Positions 15,482 through 25,925 are shown, numbered from the stretch's first letter. The stretch: DNA of 64,000 bases from Nocardia sp. SYP-A9097 (GCF_009649815.1 NZ_WJIC01000001.1:372001-436000), one strand, 5' to 3'. Notes: generated by a model not told the origin, from the letters alone. A program made the numbers and translations.

Positions 15482-16459
15482 ATGGCCGGTTTTCTACTGC
15501 GACGCGCGCTGAACTATGTCGTGCTGCTCGTGCTGGCGTCGTTCCTGGTATTCACCGTGGCATCGCTCACGTTCACGCCACTGGACTACCTGGAACAGCG
15601 CAATCCGCGACCGCCGCAGTCGGTCATCGATGCCAAGCGCGCCGAGTTGCACCTGAATGAGCCCATCCCGCAGCGCTATCTGGCGTGGGCGGGCGGAGTC
15701 GTGCAGGGCGACTTCGGCAAGACGCTCGCCGGACAGCCGATCACGCAGGAGCTGCCCCGCCGAATCGGGGTGAGCCTGCGCCTGCTCATTATCGGTGCGC
15801 TGGTCGGCACCGTGCTCGGTGTGCTCATCGGTGCGTCGAATGCCATCCGGCAGTACAAGTTCAGCGATTACCTAAGTACCGTCGTCTCACTGCTACTGCT
15901 GTCCACACCGGTGTTCCTGCTCGCCACACTGCTGAAATACGGTGCGCTGGAGATCAATCTGTCCACCGGGAAGCAGATCTTCCTCTATACCGGCGAGACC
16001 TCGGCGACGCAGGTGCACGGGCTGTGGAATCAACTGGTCGACCGGGTCCAGCATTTGGTGGTCCCCAGCCTCGGCCTCGCGCTGGGCACCATGGCCGCCT
16101 ACAGCCGATACCAGCGCAATGCCATGCTCGACGTGCTGAGCAGCGATTTCATCCGCACCGCCCGCGCCAAGGGGCTGCCGCGCAGCCGCGCCCTCTACAA
16201 GCACGGGCTGCGCACCGCACTGATCCCCATGGCGACGCTGTTCGCCTACAGCCTGGGCGGTCTCATTACCGGCGCCACCTTCACCGAGAAGATCTTCGGC
16301 TGGCACGGAGTCGGTGAATGGCTGGTGGACGGCATCAATGCCCAGGACATCAATATCGTGCTGACCGTGACCGTATTCGCAGGCCTGGTGGTGCTGCTGT
16401 CCGGTCTGCTGTCGGATATCGCGTACGCGATCCTCGATCCCAGGGTGCGTGTCGGATGA
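15482..16459 (+). CDS. ABC transporter permease, DppB/OppB type
   Basis: A 325-aa inner-membrane subunit of a peptide/nickel-type importer, with six membrane helices (first at residues 10-32). The EAA-type coupling loop is visible as [20 protein letters not shown] then [10 protein letters not shown]. The N-terminal [20 protein letters not shown] pattern is classic for the family. It starts with ATG 15482 after GAGAGGGA and overlaps the next permease gene by four bases (ATGA). First gene of a six-gene plus-strand operon. Confidence 0.93.
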   Translation: MAGFLLRRALNYVVLLVLASFLVFTVASLTFTPLDYLEQRNPRPPQSVIDAKRAELHLNEPIPQRYLAWAGGVVQGDFGKTLAGQPITQELPRRIGVSLRLLIIGALVGTVLGVLIGASNAIRQYKFSDYLSTVVSLLLLSTPVFLLATLLKYGALEINLSTGKQIFLYTGETSATQVHGLWNQLVDRVQHLVVPSLGLALGTMAAYSRYQRNAMLDVLSSDFIRTARAKGLPRSRALYKHGLRTALIPMATLFAYSLGGLITGATFTEKIFGWHGVGEWLVDGINAQDINIVLTVTVFAGLVVLLSGLLSDIAYAILDPRVRVG

Positions 16460-17382
16460 CAGATGTCGAAATCATCGTCCAGGGTGCGCCACAGGCCGCC
16501 ACCGGGCGACGCAAGCTGGTGTGGCGGCGCTTCCTCCGCAACAAGGTCGCGGTGACCGCGACCATCGTGCTGCTGCTGGTCTTCGTGGTGGCGTTCACGC
16601 TGCCGCACTTCCTGTCGTACACCTATACCGATATCGATCCGACCGCGAAGTTGCAGCCGCCCAGCGGGAAACACTGGTTCGGCACCACCACCATCGGCGA
16701 GGACGTACTCGCGCAGACACTGCGTGGATTGCAGAAGTCCCTCATCATCGGGTTCGGGGCGGCCATTATCGGCGCGTTCATCGCCACCATCGCCGGATCG
16801 GTGGCAGGTCTGCTCGGCGGCTGGACCGACAAGGCCATTATGTGGCTGGTCGATCTGCTGCTGGTGGTCCCGAGCTTCATCATGATCGCGTTGTTCGCAC
16901 CCAAGACCAAGGGCAATGGCTCGATCGTGCTGCTGACCCTGCTCATCGCCGGATTCGGCTGGATGATCAGCGCGCGCATCATCCGCGGACTCTCCATGAG
17001 CCTGCGCGAACGCGAATTCGTCCGCGCCGCACGGTATATGGGTGCCTCCACCTGGACGGTCATCACCACGCATGTGGTGCCGAACATCGCGTCCATCCTG
17101 ATTATCGACACCACATTGGCGGTGGGTGGCGCGGTCATGGCCGAAACCGGTTTGAGCTTCCTCGGATTCGGCGTACAACCGCCCGATGTGTCGCTCGGCT
17201 CGCTGATCGGCACGTACAGCAAGTCGGCGCTGACCTACCCGTGGACGTTCATGTTCGCCGGTGGATTCCTGATCACGATCGTGTTGTGCGCCAACCTCAT
17301 GGGCGATGGATTGCGCGATGCCTTCGACCCGAGTGCGAAGAAGGCACGGGCCAAGCAGGCGCGGAAGAAGGCCGGCAAATGA
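16456..17382 (+). CDS. ABC transporter permease, DppC/OppC type
   Basis: A 308-aa partner permease. It has the family's N-terminal single helix ([20 protein letters not shown]), the periplasmic [19 protein letters not shown] motif that marks OppC/DppC, and the coupling loop [20 protein letters not shown]. The C-terminus is strongly basic ([15 protein letters not shown]). ATG 16456 overlaps the upstream stop; its own stop overlaps the ATPase start. With the previous gene it forms the heterodimeric channel. Confidence 0.93.
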   Translation: MTDVEIIVQGAPQAATGRRKLVWRRFLRNKVAVTATIVLLLVFVVAFTLPHFLSYTYTDIDPTAKLQPPSGKHWFGTTTIGEDVLAQTLRGLQKSLIIGFGAAIIGAFIATIAGSVAGLLGGWTDKAIMWLVDLLLVVPSFIMIALFAPKTKGNGSIVLLTLLIAGFGWMISARIIRGLSMSLREREFVRAARYMGASTWTVITTHVVPNIASILIIDTTLAVGGAVMAETGLSFLGFGVQPPDVSLGSLIGTYSKSALTYPWTFMFAGGFLITIVLCANLMGDGLRDAFDPSAKKARAKQARKKAGK

Positions 17383-19253
17383 GCGAAGAGACCTCGGCCG
17401 AGCGGCGGCGCACGACCACCGCGCCGCTATTGGAAGTCGGGGACCTGCGCGTGTCCTTCCCCGGTGAGGAAGGCCGCGTCGACGCGGTGCGGGGCGTGAA
17501 TTTCGCCGTGAACGACGGCGAAGTGCTGGCCATCGTCGGCGAGTCGGGTTCCGGTAAATCGGTGTCCTCCATGGCGATCATGGGGCTGCTGCCCGAACAG
17601 GCCCGCATCCAGGGCTCCATCCGGCTGCGCGGCCGAGAACTGCTCGGACTCGACGACAAGCAGATGTCCACCCTGCGCGGCAGCAGCGTGTCCATGGTGT
17701 TCCAGGACCCGCTGTCCGCGCTCACCCCGGTCTATCGCATCGGCGATCAGATCGCGGAAGCGCTACTGGCGCACCGCAAGATGAGCAAGCATGAGGCGGC
17801 CGCCAAGGCGATCGAACTGCTCGAGTTGGTGGGCATTCCCGATCCGGCGGTGCGCGCCAAGGCATTTCCGCACGAGTTCTCCGGCGGTATGCGGCAGCGC
17901 GTGGTCATCGCCATGGCGATTGCCAATGATCCCGAGCTGATCATCTGCGACGAGCCGACCACCGCACTGGATGTGACGGTGCAGGCGCAGATCTTGAATC
18001 TGCTGCGCAAGGCCCGCGATATCACCGGAGCCGGTGTCATCTTCATTACGCACGATATGGGTATCGCCGCCACCCTCGCCGATCGAGTGGCCGTCATGTA
18101 CGCCGGGCGGATCGTCGAAACCGCTCCTGCCGCAGAGCTTTTCCACGAGCCGCGAATGCCGTACACGGTCGGCCTGCTCGGCTCGATTCCGCGTATGGAC
18201 GGTCCGGCCCGGGCGGCGCTCATTCCCATCGCGGGCGCACCGCCCGCCATGCACGCGCTCCCGGCGGGCTGCACCTTCGCACCGCGCTGCCCGATCGCCG
18301 TCGACGACTGCTTGGTCGCCGAACCGCCCCTGGAGGACACCGGTCCCGGGCATCGCGCCGCCTGCATTCGTACCGCCGAGATCGGCACCGAACAGCTGTT
18401 CACCGCCTACCGCAAGGAGATCGACGCCCCGGCCGAGGTCGCGAAGGTAGACGAATCGCAGGTGGTGCTGAAGGTGACCGACCTGCGCAAAACCTTCCCG
18501 ATCACCAAAGGTGTGGTGTTCCAGCGCCGTACCGGTGAGGTCAAGGCTGTCGACGGCATCAGCTTCGAGGTGCGGTCGGGCAAAACCCTTGCGCTGGTGG
18601 GTGAATCGGGATCGGGTAAGTCGACCACGCTCACCCAGATCATGGATCTGCTGCGGCCCGAGAGCGGCAGTATCGAGATCCTCGGCCACGATGTCAGCAC
18701 GCTGACCAAACCGCAGCGGCGCGAGATCCGGCGCAAGATGCAGATCGTCTTCCAGGATCCGTCGTCCTCGCTCGATCCGCGCCTGCCCATCTCCGATGCC
18801 ATTGCCGAACCGCTGCGCATCAACGGCCGCTCCCGCGAGGAGATCAACAAGCGGGTGCCGGAGCTGCTGGAACAGGTCGGGCTGCGGCCCGAACATGCCG
18901 ACCGGTACCCGGCGGACTTCTCCGGCGGCCAGAAGCAGCGCATCAATGTGGCCCGCGCCCTGGCACTGGATCCCGAACTACTGGTGCTCGACGAACCGGT
19001 TTCCTCCCTGGACGTCTCGATCCAGGCGGGCGTGCTGAATCTGCTGCGCGACCTGCAGACCGAGCGCGGACTGTCCTATCTGTTCGTCTCCCACGACCTT
19101 TCGGTGGTGCGTAATCTGGCGCACGACATCGCGGTCATGTATCGCGGGCAGATCGTCGAATACGGTCCGGCGGAACGCATTTTCGCCGCTCCGGAGCACG
19201 AATACACCCGTGCGCTGATCGACGCGGTACCCGTTCCGGTAGCGACTCGATAG
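17379..19253 (+). CDS. Fused double ATPase (DppD-DppF) of the peptide-type importer
   Basis: A 624-aa protein with two complete ABC domains in one chain. Domain 1 (about 18-330): Walker [12 protein letters not shown], signature [12 protein letters not shown], Walker [13 protein letters not shown], followed by the oligopeptide-transporter C-terminal region with Cys-containing [15 protein letters not shown]. Domain 2 (about 350-620): Walker [12 protein letters not shown], signature [12 protein letters not shown], Walker [13 protein letters not shown]. In enterobacteria these are two genes; the fusion is common in actinobacteria. ATG 17379 overlaps the preceding stop. It powers the 15482/16456 permease pair. 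Confidence 0.93.
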   Translation: MSEETSAERRRTTTAPLLEVGDLRVSFPGEEGRVDAVRGVNFAVNDGEVLAIVGESGSGKSVSSMAIMGLLPEQARIQGSIRLRGRELLGLDDKQMSTLRGSSVSMVFQDPLSALTPVYRIGDQIAEALLAHRKMSKHEAAAKAIELLELVGIPDPAVRAKAFPHEFSGGMRQRVVIAMAIANDPELIICDEPTTALDVTVQAQILNLLRKARDITGAGVIFITHDMGIAATLADRVAVMYAGRIVETAPAAELFHEPRMPYTVGLLGSIPRMDGPARAALIPIAGAPPAMHALPAGCTFAPRCPIAVDDCLVAEPPLEDTGPGHRAACIRTAEIGTEQLFTAYRKEIDAPAEVAKVDESQVVLKVTDLRKTFPITKGVVFQRRTGEVKAVDGISFEVRSGKTLALVGESGSGKSTTLTQIMDLLRPESGSIEILGHDVSTLTKPQRREIRRKMQIVFQDPSSSLDPRLPISDAIAEPLRINGRSREEINKRVPELLEQVGLRPEHADRYPADFSGGQKQRINVARALALDPELLVLDEPVSSLDVSIQAGVLNLLRDLQTERGLSYLFVSHDLSVVRNLAHDIAVMYRGQIVEYGPAERIFAAPEHEYTRALIDAVPVPVATR

Positions 19254-19263
19254 GAGATGTCGG

Positions 19264-20928
19264 ATGCGTAGTGGACGAGGTTGCGCCGCACTGGTACTCG
19301 CGGCCGGACTGGCATTGGCGGCGTGCAGCGGCGGCGATACCGCGCCCACCGGCACGGGCAGCCTCGGCAGCACCGCGGATATCAATGAGCATTCGCGCGA
19401 CGACATTCGCGACGGCGGCGATCTACGGCTCGCCATGACCTCGTTCCCGGCGAACTGGAACACGCTCCAGATCGACGGCAATGACGGCGAAGTCGCCGAC
19501 ATGATCAAACCGCTCATGCCGCGGTCATTCGAGACCGATGCCGCCGGCAATCTCAGCATCGACCACGACTTCTTCACCGACGTGCAGATGACCAGCACCA
19601 GCCCGCAGGTGGTCAGCTACACCATCAATCCGAAGGCGGTGTGGTCGGACGGGTCGCCGATCACCTGGGAAGATATCGCCGCGCAGGCGAATGCCTTGAG
19701 CGGCAAGGACAAACGCTTCCTCATCGCCATCTCCAACGGGTTCGACCGCGTGGCCAAGGTGGAGCGCGGCGCGGACGACCGGCAGGCGATCATCACCTTC
19801 GACAAGCCCTATGCGGATTGGAAGGGGCAGTTCGCCGGGAACTCCATGCTGTACCCGAAACAGGTGACGACCGACCCGGATGCGTTCAATACCTCGGAGG
19901 TGAACGCGATCGGGCTCACCTCGGGACCGTTCGTGGTGCGCTCCGCCGACCGCACCGGCGGCCTGATCACCCTGGCCCGCAATCCGAAATGGTGGGGCGA
20001 TCAGCCCAAACTCGACACCATGGTCTACCGGGTGCTGGACAGCAATGCGTGGACCCAGGCGCTGCAGAACAAAGAGGTCGACGCGGTCCTGCTCCGAACC
20101 ATCGACGATCTGCAGAACGTGCGCGCGGTGCCCGACCTGACCATCCGGCACGCGCCACTGAATCGGTGGCGGCACTTCACCTTCAATGGCGCACCGGGCT
20201 CCATCCTCGCGGATTCGCAACTGCGCGTGGCCATTTCGAAGGCCATCGACCGGCAGCGGATCGCCGACCTCATGCAGAACGGGCTCACCGCCAAGCCGGA
20301 ACCGCTGAACAATCACATCTTCCTGCGCGGCCAGCGCGGTTATCAGAACAACAGCCTCGGCTTCGATCCGGACGCCGCCGCCAAGGAACTCGACGCGCTC
20401 GGCTGGACCCGCGACGGCACTGGACGCGTGAAAGACGGTAAGCGCCTGGTGATTCGGGACGTCATGTACAACGACGACACCTGGGTGCAGATCGCCAAAC
20501 TCATCCAACAGGACCTGGGCAAGGTCGGCGTCGAACTGACCATCGACACCCGGCCCGGAAACCGCTACTTCGCCGATGTCATCCAGCCCGGCGACTTCGA
20601 CGTCTGCCAGTTCGTCTTCCAGGGTGATGCGTTCCCGTACAACGGGATTCCGCAGATCTACGGCTACTACCCCGATAATTTGCAGGCCAACTTCGGCCGC
20701 ATCGGCTCCCCCGAGCTCAACGACCTCATCGACAAGACGCTGTCCGAACTGGATCCGGAGAAGGCCGTCCAACTGGCCAATCAGGTGGATCGCAAGGTCT
20801 TCGAGGAAGGCCACTCGCTGCCGCTGATCCAGAACGAGGGCAACTACGGCACGCGATCCGACCTGGCCAATTACGGTGCGCCGGGCCTGGCCTCGTACGA
20901 CTACACCAAGATCGGGTACCTGAAATAA
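19264..20928 (+). CDS. Substrate-binding lipoprotein 1 (SBP_bac_5)
   Basis: A 554-aa extracellular lipoprotein. The signal peptide ends in the lipobox LAACSG, with the lipidated Cys at residue 21. The SBP family 5 body follows, with YTINPKAVWSDGSPITWEDI and a domain-closing FTFNGAPGSILADSQLRVAI then SKAIDRQRIADL. It delivers a peptide-like ligand to the upstream permeases. The start lies 10 bases after the ATPase stop, with AGGAGATG as ribosome binding site. The next gene encodes a close paralogue, so the importer has two receptors. Confidence 0.9.
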   Translation: MRSGRGCAALVLAAGLALAACSGGDTAPTGTGSLGSTADINEHSRDDIRDGGDLRLAMTSFPANWNTLQIDGNDGEVADMIKPLMPRSFETDAAGNLSIDHDFFTDVQMTSTSPQVVSYTINPKAVWSDGSPITWEDIAAQANALSGKDKRFLIAISNGFDRVAKVERGADDRQAIITFDKPYADWKGQFAGNSMLYPKQVTTDPDAFNTSEVNAIGLTSGPFVVRSADRTGGLITLARNPKWWGDQPKLDTMVYRVLDSNAWTQALQNKEVDAVLLRTIDDLQNVRAVPDLTIRHAPLNRWRHFTFNGAPGSILADSQLRVAISKAIDRQRIADLMQNGLTAKPEPLNNHIFLRGQRGYQNNSLGFDPDAAAKELDALGWTRDGTGRVKDGKRLVIRDVMYNDDTWVQIAKLIQQDLGKVGVELTIDTRPGNRYFADVIQPGDFDVCQFVFQGDAFPYNGIPQIYGYYPDNLQANFGRIGSPELNDLIDKTLSELDPEKAVQLANQVDRKVFEEGHSLPLIQNEGNYGTRSDLANYGAPGLASYDYTKIGYLK

Positions 20929-20971
20929 GGCCCGAAGTAACCACCAGCCGTTCCGGCGAAAGGAGCGTTCC

Positions 20972-22642
20972 ATGCGGACACGTTCGACATTGACCCGGCT
21001 AGCGATCCCGCTGGCCGCGATCGGCCTGATCGTGTCCGGGTGCAGCTCTGGCAGCAGCGGGGAGGGCGGCACCAGCGCACTGGGATCCACCAATGCCATC
21101 AACCCGCATCCCGTATCGGATCTGAAGGACGGCGGCAACCTGCGGCTGGCGCTGACGGCATTCCCGGAATCATTCAATGGCCTGAGCGTCGACGGCAATA
21201 CGACCGACACCAATGACGTCATCAGCCCGACGCTTCCCGTGCCATTCGTCAGCGACGCCGCCGGCGAGCTCAACATCGATCATGACTACTTCACCGATGT
21301 GCAGATGACCGGCAATAGCCCGCAGGTGATCACGTACACGATCAACCCCAAGGCGGTGTGGACCGATGGGAGTCCCATCATCTGGGAGGACATGCGGTCG
21401 CAGTGGCAGTCGCAAAACGGCGTCAACCCTGAATACCTGGTGGCCGGCACCCAGGGCTACGACCAGATCGAAAAGGTGGAGCGCGGGGCCGATGACCGGC
21501 AGGCGGTGGTCACCTTCCGACAGCCCTACGCCGAGTGGAAGGGCCTGTTCGGCCCGCTGTACCCGAAGGCGAACACCGTCTCGCCGCAGGCGTTCAACGA
21601 TTGGGCACGAAACTCGCTGCCGGTCAGCGCCGGACCTTTCACGATCACCAACTTGGATCGGACCCAGAGCCGAATCACGTTGAGCCGCAACCCCAAATGG
21701 TGGGGAGATACGCCCAAGCTCGACAACATCACTTTCAGCGTGCTGGATATCGCGGCGTGGTTGCCGGCCATCCAGAACAATGAACTCGACGAGGCGTACA
21801 TGTCCGGGCTGGAGAACGTCACTGCCTCCAGGCAGGCCCCCGGAGTGGAAATCCGTCGCGCGTCCGAACCCACGTTCAGCCTTGTCGCGTTCAATGGCGC
21901 ACCCGGATCGGTGCTTGAGGATGTGAAGGTGCGGCAGGCCGTTGCCAAGGCCATCAACCGGCAGACCATCGCCGAAACCAATCAGCATGGCCTCGTGGAC
22001 AATCCGAAGGCGCTGAACAGCCATGTGTTCATGGATGGCCAGAAGGGCTACCAGGACAATTCGGCGGTCGTCGGGTATGACCCCGATGCCGCCGCCAAGG
22101 AACTCGACGCCCTCGGCTGGGTCCTCAACGGCGATGTGCGGGAGAAGGGCGGCCGCAAGTTGATCCTGCGTGACGTCATGTACCAACAGGACCGCTGGGT
22201 TGATATCGCCAAGCTCATGCAGGCCGACTTGCAAAAAATCGGCGTCAAGTTGGAAATCCAGACAGTGCCGGGCTCCGGGCTGTTCACCAATGTGATCGAC
22301 CCGGGCAACTTCGACCTCGCCCAGTACAGCCTGCAGGGCGGCGTCCTGCCGCTCGGCGTGCTTCGGCAGGTCTACTACTACGACCCGAAGAACTGGCAGG
22401 GCAACAAATCCCGTATCGGCTCACCCGAGCTCAATACCGTCATCGACCAGACGCTCACCGAACTCAGCCCGGACAAGGCGCTCGAACTGGCCAATAAGGC
22501 CGACACCATGATCTGGACCGAAGTTCATTCGCTGCCCCTCGTCCAGGCACCTGGCACCCACGCCGCCCGGACCGACCTGGCCAACTGGGGTGCGTTCGGT
22601 ATGGCCTCCCCCGACTACACCAAGGTCGGCTTCCTCAAGTGA
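20972..22642 (+). CDS. Substrate-binding lipoprotein 2, paralogue of the preceding gene
   Basis: A 556-aa lipoprotein with lipobox IVSGCSS (Cys at residue 25). It aligns end to end with the 19264-20928 product: GGNLRLALTAFPE versus GGDLRLAMTSFPA, shared INPKAVW and RNPKWWGD motifs, and both end in DYTK-I/V-G-Y/F-LK. A tandem duplication is the simplest explanation, followed by divergence in the pocket region. Wobble G+C is slightly lower than in copy 1. Preceded by AAAGGAGCG. It should feed the same permease, perhaps with another ligand range. Confidence 0.9.
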   Translation: MRTRSTLTRLAIPLAAIGLIVSGCSSGSSGEGGTSALGSTNAINPHPVSDLKDGGNLRLALTAFPESFNGLSVDGNTTDTNDVISPTLPVPFVSDAAGELNIDHDYFTDVQMTGNSPQVITYTINPKAVWTDGSPIIWEDMRSQWQSQNGVNPEYLVAGTQGYDQIEKVERGADDRQAVVTFRQPYAEWKGLFGPLYPKANTVSPQAFNDWARNSLPVSAGPFTITNLDRTQSRITLSRNPKWWGDTPKLDNITFSVLDIAAWLPAIQNNELDEAYMSGLENVTASRQAPGVEIRRASEPTFSLVAFNGAPGSVLEDVKVRQAVAKAINRQTIAETNQHGLVDNPKALNSHVFMDGQKGYQDNSAVVGYDPDAAAKELDALGWVLNGDVREKGGRKLILRDVMYQQDRWVDIAKLMQADLQKIGVKLEIQTVPGSGLFTNVIDPGNFDLAQYSLQGGVLPLGVLRQVYYYDPKNWQGNKSRIGSPELNTVIDQTLTELSPDKALELANKADTMIWTEVHSLPLVQAPGTHAARTDLANWGAFGMASPDYTKVGFLK

Positions 22643-23307
22643 TCTCCCGGACGGGTCATCCGCTGACCTATCCGGCCGTTGTGACGATCGGCGCTCTCGC
22701 GATTTGCCTCGCTTGGGCGCCGTTCGGCGGTTCGGAGGAGGTTGCCATGTTGGGGACGGTGGCGCTGATTATTTTGGGGTACAGCGGATTTCAAGTCACG
22801 AGTGCGTTCGGGTATCTGCCAGCCGGGCTGCCGCGAGGTGTCGCGTGCCGGGATGTGGGGGTGCGGCGGGTGCGGCAGCAGCATCGGCTGGTCAGCCGGT
22901 CTTGGTTGGAGTTCACCACGGGTGGGCGGACCCGTTGGCTGCCGGTGTATTTCGATCCGACCTTGGTGACGCTGACCCAGACCGATGCCGAATTGGCCGG
23001 GCGCACAGTCACTGTGGATGGGATGCGGGTGTATCCCGCTGGGCGGCTGCGTAATACCGAACCGGTGGGACGGCTCATCGATAATCCGGCTCGGCCGGAT
23101 GACGGGGCGGCGGTGACAGCGTTGCGGGTCGCGCGGTATGGGCGGCGGCTGCTGCTCGACGCGCAGTCTGCGGTGGTGGGGCCGTTCGCAGGGCTGCTGT
23201 GGGTGTATGTAGCGGGCGGCGGGCCAACGGCTTTCGCCGCCGCCACCATGATGGGGGCGGGTGCGGCGGTGTGGTTTTCGGCGATTCGCGGGTCCGATCC
23301 CAGTTGA
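22639..23307 (+). CDS. Membrane protein of unknown function at the end of the importer operon
   Basis: A 222-aa protein with two N-terminal membrane helices (about 12-30 and 36-55), a cytoplasmic or extracellular beta-rich domain (SWLEFTTGGRTRWLPVYFDP, LAGRTVTVDGMRVYPAGRL), and two C-terminal helices. GTG 22639 overlaps the previous stop (GTGA), so it is translationally coupled. I do not recognise a named family; it resembles conserved Nocardia/Mycobacterium membrane proteins with a PH-like soluble domain. Confidence 0.75.
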   Translation: MISRTGHPLTYPAVVTIGALAICLAWAPFGGSEEVAMLGTVALIILGYSGFQVTSAFGYLPAGLPRGVACRDVGVRRVRQQHRLVSRSWLEFTTGGRTRWLPVYFDPTLVTLTQTDAELAGRTVTVDGMRVYPAGRLRNTEPVGRLIDNPARPDDGAAVTALRVARYGRRLLLDAQSAVVGPFAGLLWVYVAGGGPTAFAAATMMGAGAAVWFSAIRGSDPS

Positions 23308-23333
23308 TCGGTCGAATAACCCCGGCTCACAGT

Positions 23334-23361
23334 CCCTTCCGGACCCCATGATCCGGAAGGG
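23334..23361. terminator. Bidirectional terminator hairpin
   Basis: CCCTTCCGGA (23334-23343) pairs exactly with TCCGGAAGGG (23352-23361) around an 8-nt loop, between the convergent gene ends at 23307 and 23374; GTTTTCC follows on the plus strand. Confidence 0.75.
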
Positions 23362-23373
23362 CTGCGTTTTCCG

Positions 23374-24117
23374 CTACTGCTCGGCGCGGCGCGCGGCCTT
23401 CTCCGCCGCCTCGGCCCGGTCGAGTTCGTTCGCCTCTTCCAGAGTCGGTGCGCTGCCGCCCAATCGCGCGGGCACCCAGTACGCGCCGGGCTCGTGCACG
23501 TAATCCTTCTGCACGTTCAGGAGCATGGCTTCCATGGTCTTGTGCAGCTGGTCGGTCAGCGCGGACGCCGGTTCGACCGGCTGGATCGGCGCGCCCACCT
23601 CGATGGAGATGGGGGTATTGGTGCGGCCCAGGCGCTTGCGATGCCCCTTGGTCCAGACCCGCTGCGCGCCCCAGATCACAATCGGGATGATCGGCACATT
23701 CGCCTCGATGGCCATACGAGCCGCGCCGGACTTGAATTCCTTCAACTCGAAACTGCGGCTGATGGTCGCCTCCGGATACACACCCACCAGTTCGCCCGAG
23801 CGCAGCCGATTCACAGCCTCACGATACGAATCCGCGCCCGCGGCGCGATCCACCGGAATATGCTTGAGCGCCCGCATGATCGGACCCATGACCGAGTTGT
23901 CGAAAACCTCCTTTTTCGCCATAAAACGCACATAGCGCTTCGACGTACGCGCAGGCAGGCCCGCATACGTGAAGTCCATGTAACCCGTGTGATTGATGGC
24001 GATGACAGCGCCACCCTTCGCCGGGATGTTTTCGTCGCCAGTGACAGTGAACTTCAGGCCTTGCGCCGCGAAGACGGTACGAGCCAGCCCGACAATCGGG
24101 AAGTAGACGGGTTCCAC
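23374..24117 (-). CDS. PlsC-type 1-acyl-glycerol-3-phosphate acyltransferase
   Basis: A 247-aa acyltransferase. The catalytic HX4D is NHTGYMD (His43-Asp48). FMAKKEVFDN and the block III motif VYPEATISRSF (an E-A-T-I-S variant of EGTRS) follow, then the block IV-like VPIIPIVIWGAQ. A weak hydrophobic N-terminus suggests peripheral membrane attachment. It transfers an acyl group to lysophosphatidate or a similar lysophospholipid. M. tuberculosis has up to three such genes here (Rv3814c-Rv3816c); this window has one. GTG 24117 start. The C-terminus ends in a charged EAAEKAARRAEQ helix. Confidence 0.9.
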   Translation of the reverse strand: MEPVYFPIVGLARTVFAAQGLKFTVTGDENIPAKGGAVIAINHTGYMDFTYAGLPARTSKRYVRFMAKKEVFDNSVMGPIMRALKHIPVDRAAGADSYREAVNRLRSGELVGVYPEATISRSFELKEFKSGAARMAIEANVPIIPIVIWGAQRVWTKGHRKRLGRTNTPISIEVGAPIQPVEPASALTDQLHKTMEAMLLNVQKDYVHEPGAYWVPARLGGSAPTLEEANELDRAEAAEKAARRAEQ

Positions 24118-24308
24118 AATTCCGTGAGCGTAGTCGCTACCCGCGTGGCGACCAGTGATCCAGGCAACAACCGTCCGGCGACGGCCGGTTCGAGGGCGAA
24201 ATAACCGGCATTCACCCTGAAGTACGGGAGCCGGGGTTACTGCATCGGCGACGTTTCCGGGTAGCCAGTAGTCTGGGTGGCTGGTAACGGTCGAGGAGGA
24301 AGAAGCTC

Positions 24309-25868
24309 GTGCAGATCACCAGCGTCGGACACGCCGGGTTCCACATCTCAACCGCAGCGGGGACGATCCTGTGCGATCCGTGGGTCAACCCGGCATATTT
24401 CGCATCATGGGTTCCCTTCCCCGACAACACCCAACTGGATTGGGACGCGCTCGGCAACTGCGATTTCCTCTACGTCTCGCATCTGCACCGCGATCACTTC
24501 GACGCGAAACACCTCGCCGACAAGATCAATAAGGACGCGACGGTCCTGCTCCCCGACTATCCGGTGCCGGATCTGCGCCGCGAGCTGGAGCAGCTGGGCT
24601 TCACCAAGTTCTTCGAAACCGAGAACTCGGTCAAGCACACCATCACCGGTGCCGGCGGCAACGAGCTCGACATCATGATCATCGCGCTGCGCGCACCCGC
24701 CGACGGACCCATCGGCGACTCCGGCATCGTCGTCTCCGACGGTGAAACCGTGTGCTTCAACATGAATGACGCGCGACCGGTCGATATGGATGTGCTGCAC
24801 GACGCCTTCGGGCACGTGGACATCCACCTGCTGCAGTACTCCGGGGCCATCTGGTACCCGATGGTCTACGACATTCCAGCCAAGACCAAGGCCAACTTCG
24901 GCAAGCAGAAGCGTCAGCGCGGAATGGACCGGGCGCGCTCGTATATCGAACAGGTCGGGGCCACCTGGGTCGTGCCATCCGCCGGGCCGCCGGTGTTCCT
25001 GGACGACGAACTGCGCTATCTGAACGACGATCGCGGGGATGAAGGCAATATCTTCCCCGATCAGGTCGTCTTCCTGGATCAGATGGAGCTGCACGGGAAC
25101 AACAGTGGAATCCTGATGATCCCGGGCTCGACCGTGGAACTGCACGGCAAGGACCTCGCCGAGCTCTCGCATCCCGTCGCACCGGACTCCATCTACGGTG
25201 ACAAGGCCGCGTACATCGAGGCCATGGCACAGCGGTTCGCACCGGTCCTCGCCGCCGAAAAGGCTTCCTGGGCAAACGAAGACGACGGGCCGCTACTGCC
25301 CCGGTTGAAGGAACTCTTCGAACCGATCATGGCGCAGAGCGACCTGATCTGCGACGGCATCGGCTACTCAGTCGCCCTCGTCATGGGCGATGAGACCGTG
25401 GTGCTGGACTTCCCCAAGCGGCTCGTGCGCGAACCCGTCGAGGGAGAAGGCAAGCAGCGCTACGGATTCCGTATCGACCCGATCCTGGTGCGCACCGTCC
25501 TGCGCGATAACGAACCCGACTGGGTGAACACCATCTTCCTGTCCACGCGCTTCACCACCTGGCGCATCGGCGGATACAACGAATTCCTCTACACCTTCTT
25601 CAAATGCCTCACCGACGAACGCATCGCCTACGCCGACGGCTGGTTCTCCGAGGCACACGACGATTCGGCGTCGACCGAACTCGAGGGCTGGGAAGTACAG
25701 CGGCGGTGCCCGCATTTGAAGGCGGATCTGTCGAAATTCGGTGTGGTGGAGGGCAATACCCTCACCTGCAATCTGCACGGCTGGCAGTGGGATCTGGAAT
25801 CGGGACGCTGCAAGACCTCCAAGGGGCATGAACTGCGCTCGCGCAAGCTCGACTTACCCGCCAATTAG
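24309..25868 (+). CDS. Metallo-beta-lactamase-fold/Rieske fusion protein (Rv3818-like)
   Basis: A 519-aa cytosolic protein with two metal centres. The N-terminal UlaG/CMAH-like metallo-beta-lactamase fold carries HLHRDHFD (His58, His60, Asp62, His63). The C-terminal ~55 residues form a Rieske [2Fe-2S] site: CPH (Cys467, His469) and CNLH (Cys487, His490). The pairing resembles CMP-N-acetylneuraminate hydroxylase, where the Rieske centre feeds electrons to a metal hydroxylase, with the domain order reversed. The substrate here is unknown. GTG 24309 follows GAGGAGG. Orthologous position to M. tuberculosis Rv3818. Confidence 0.88.
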   Translation: MQITSVGHAGFHISTAAGTILCDPWVNPAYFASWVPFPDNTQLDWDALGNCDFLYVSHLHRDHFDAKHLADKINKDATVLLPDYPVPDLRRELEQLGFTKFFETENSVKHTITGAGGNELDIMIIALRAPADGPIGDSGIVVSDGETVCFNMNDARPVDMDVLHDAFGHVDIHLLQYSGAIWYPMVYDIPAKTKANFGKQKRQRGMDRARSYIEQVGATWVVPSAGPPVFLDDELRYLNDDRGDEGNIFPDQVVFLDQMELHGNNSGILMIPGSTVELHGKDLAELSHPVAPDSIYGDKAAYIEAMAQRFAPVLAAEKASWANEDDGPLLPRLKELFEPIMAQSDLICDGIGYSVALVMGDETVVLDFPKRLVREPVEGEGKQRYGFRIDPILVRTVLRDNEPDWVNTIFLSTRFTTWRIGGYNEFLYTFFKCLTDERIAYADGWFSEAHDDSASTELEGWEVQRRCPHLKADLSKFGVVEGNTLTCNLHGWQWDLESGRCKTSKGHELRSRKLDLPAN

Positions 25869-25873
25869 CCGAC

Positions 25874-25910
25874 GAATCCGGCCGGTGCCGTGACGGCACC
25901 AGCCGGATTC
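25874..25910. terminator. Bidirectional terminator hairpin
   Basis: GAATCCGGC-GGTGCC (25874-25889) pairs with GGCACC-GCCGGATTC (25895-25910), one C/A mismatch, 5-nt loop. It lies between the convergent gene ends at 25868 and 25926. Confidence 0.75.
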
Positions 25911-25925
25911 TCCGGAATCGGCGAA

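Noticed and set aside
16449..17378. A 310-codon upstream extension of the fused ATPase
   Set aside because: It runs through the DppC-type permease gene in another phase and has an Arg/His-rich, non-protein-like composition. ATG 17379 with an ATGA overlap is the real start.
19525..21276. A 583-codon minus-strand frame spanning both binding-protein genes
   Set aside because: It crosses two well-defined lipoprotein genes with signal peptides and only mirrors their codon phase.
23334..23361. A REP-like element
   Set aside because: It has no sequence match to the other palindromes and is adequately explained as a terminator between convergent genes.
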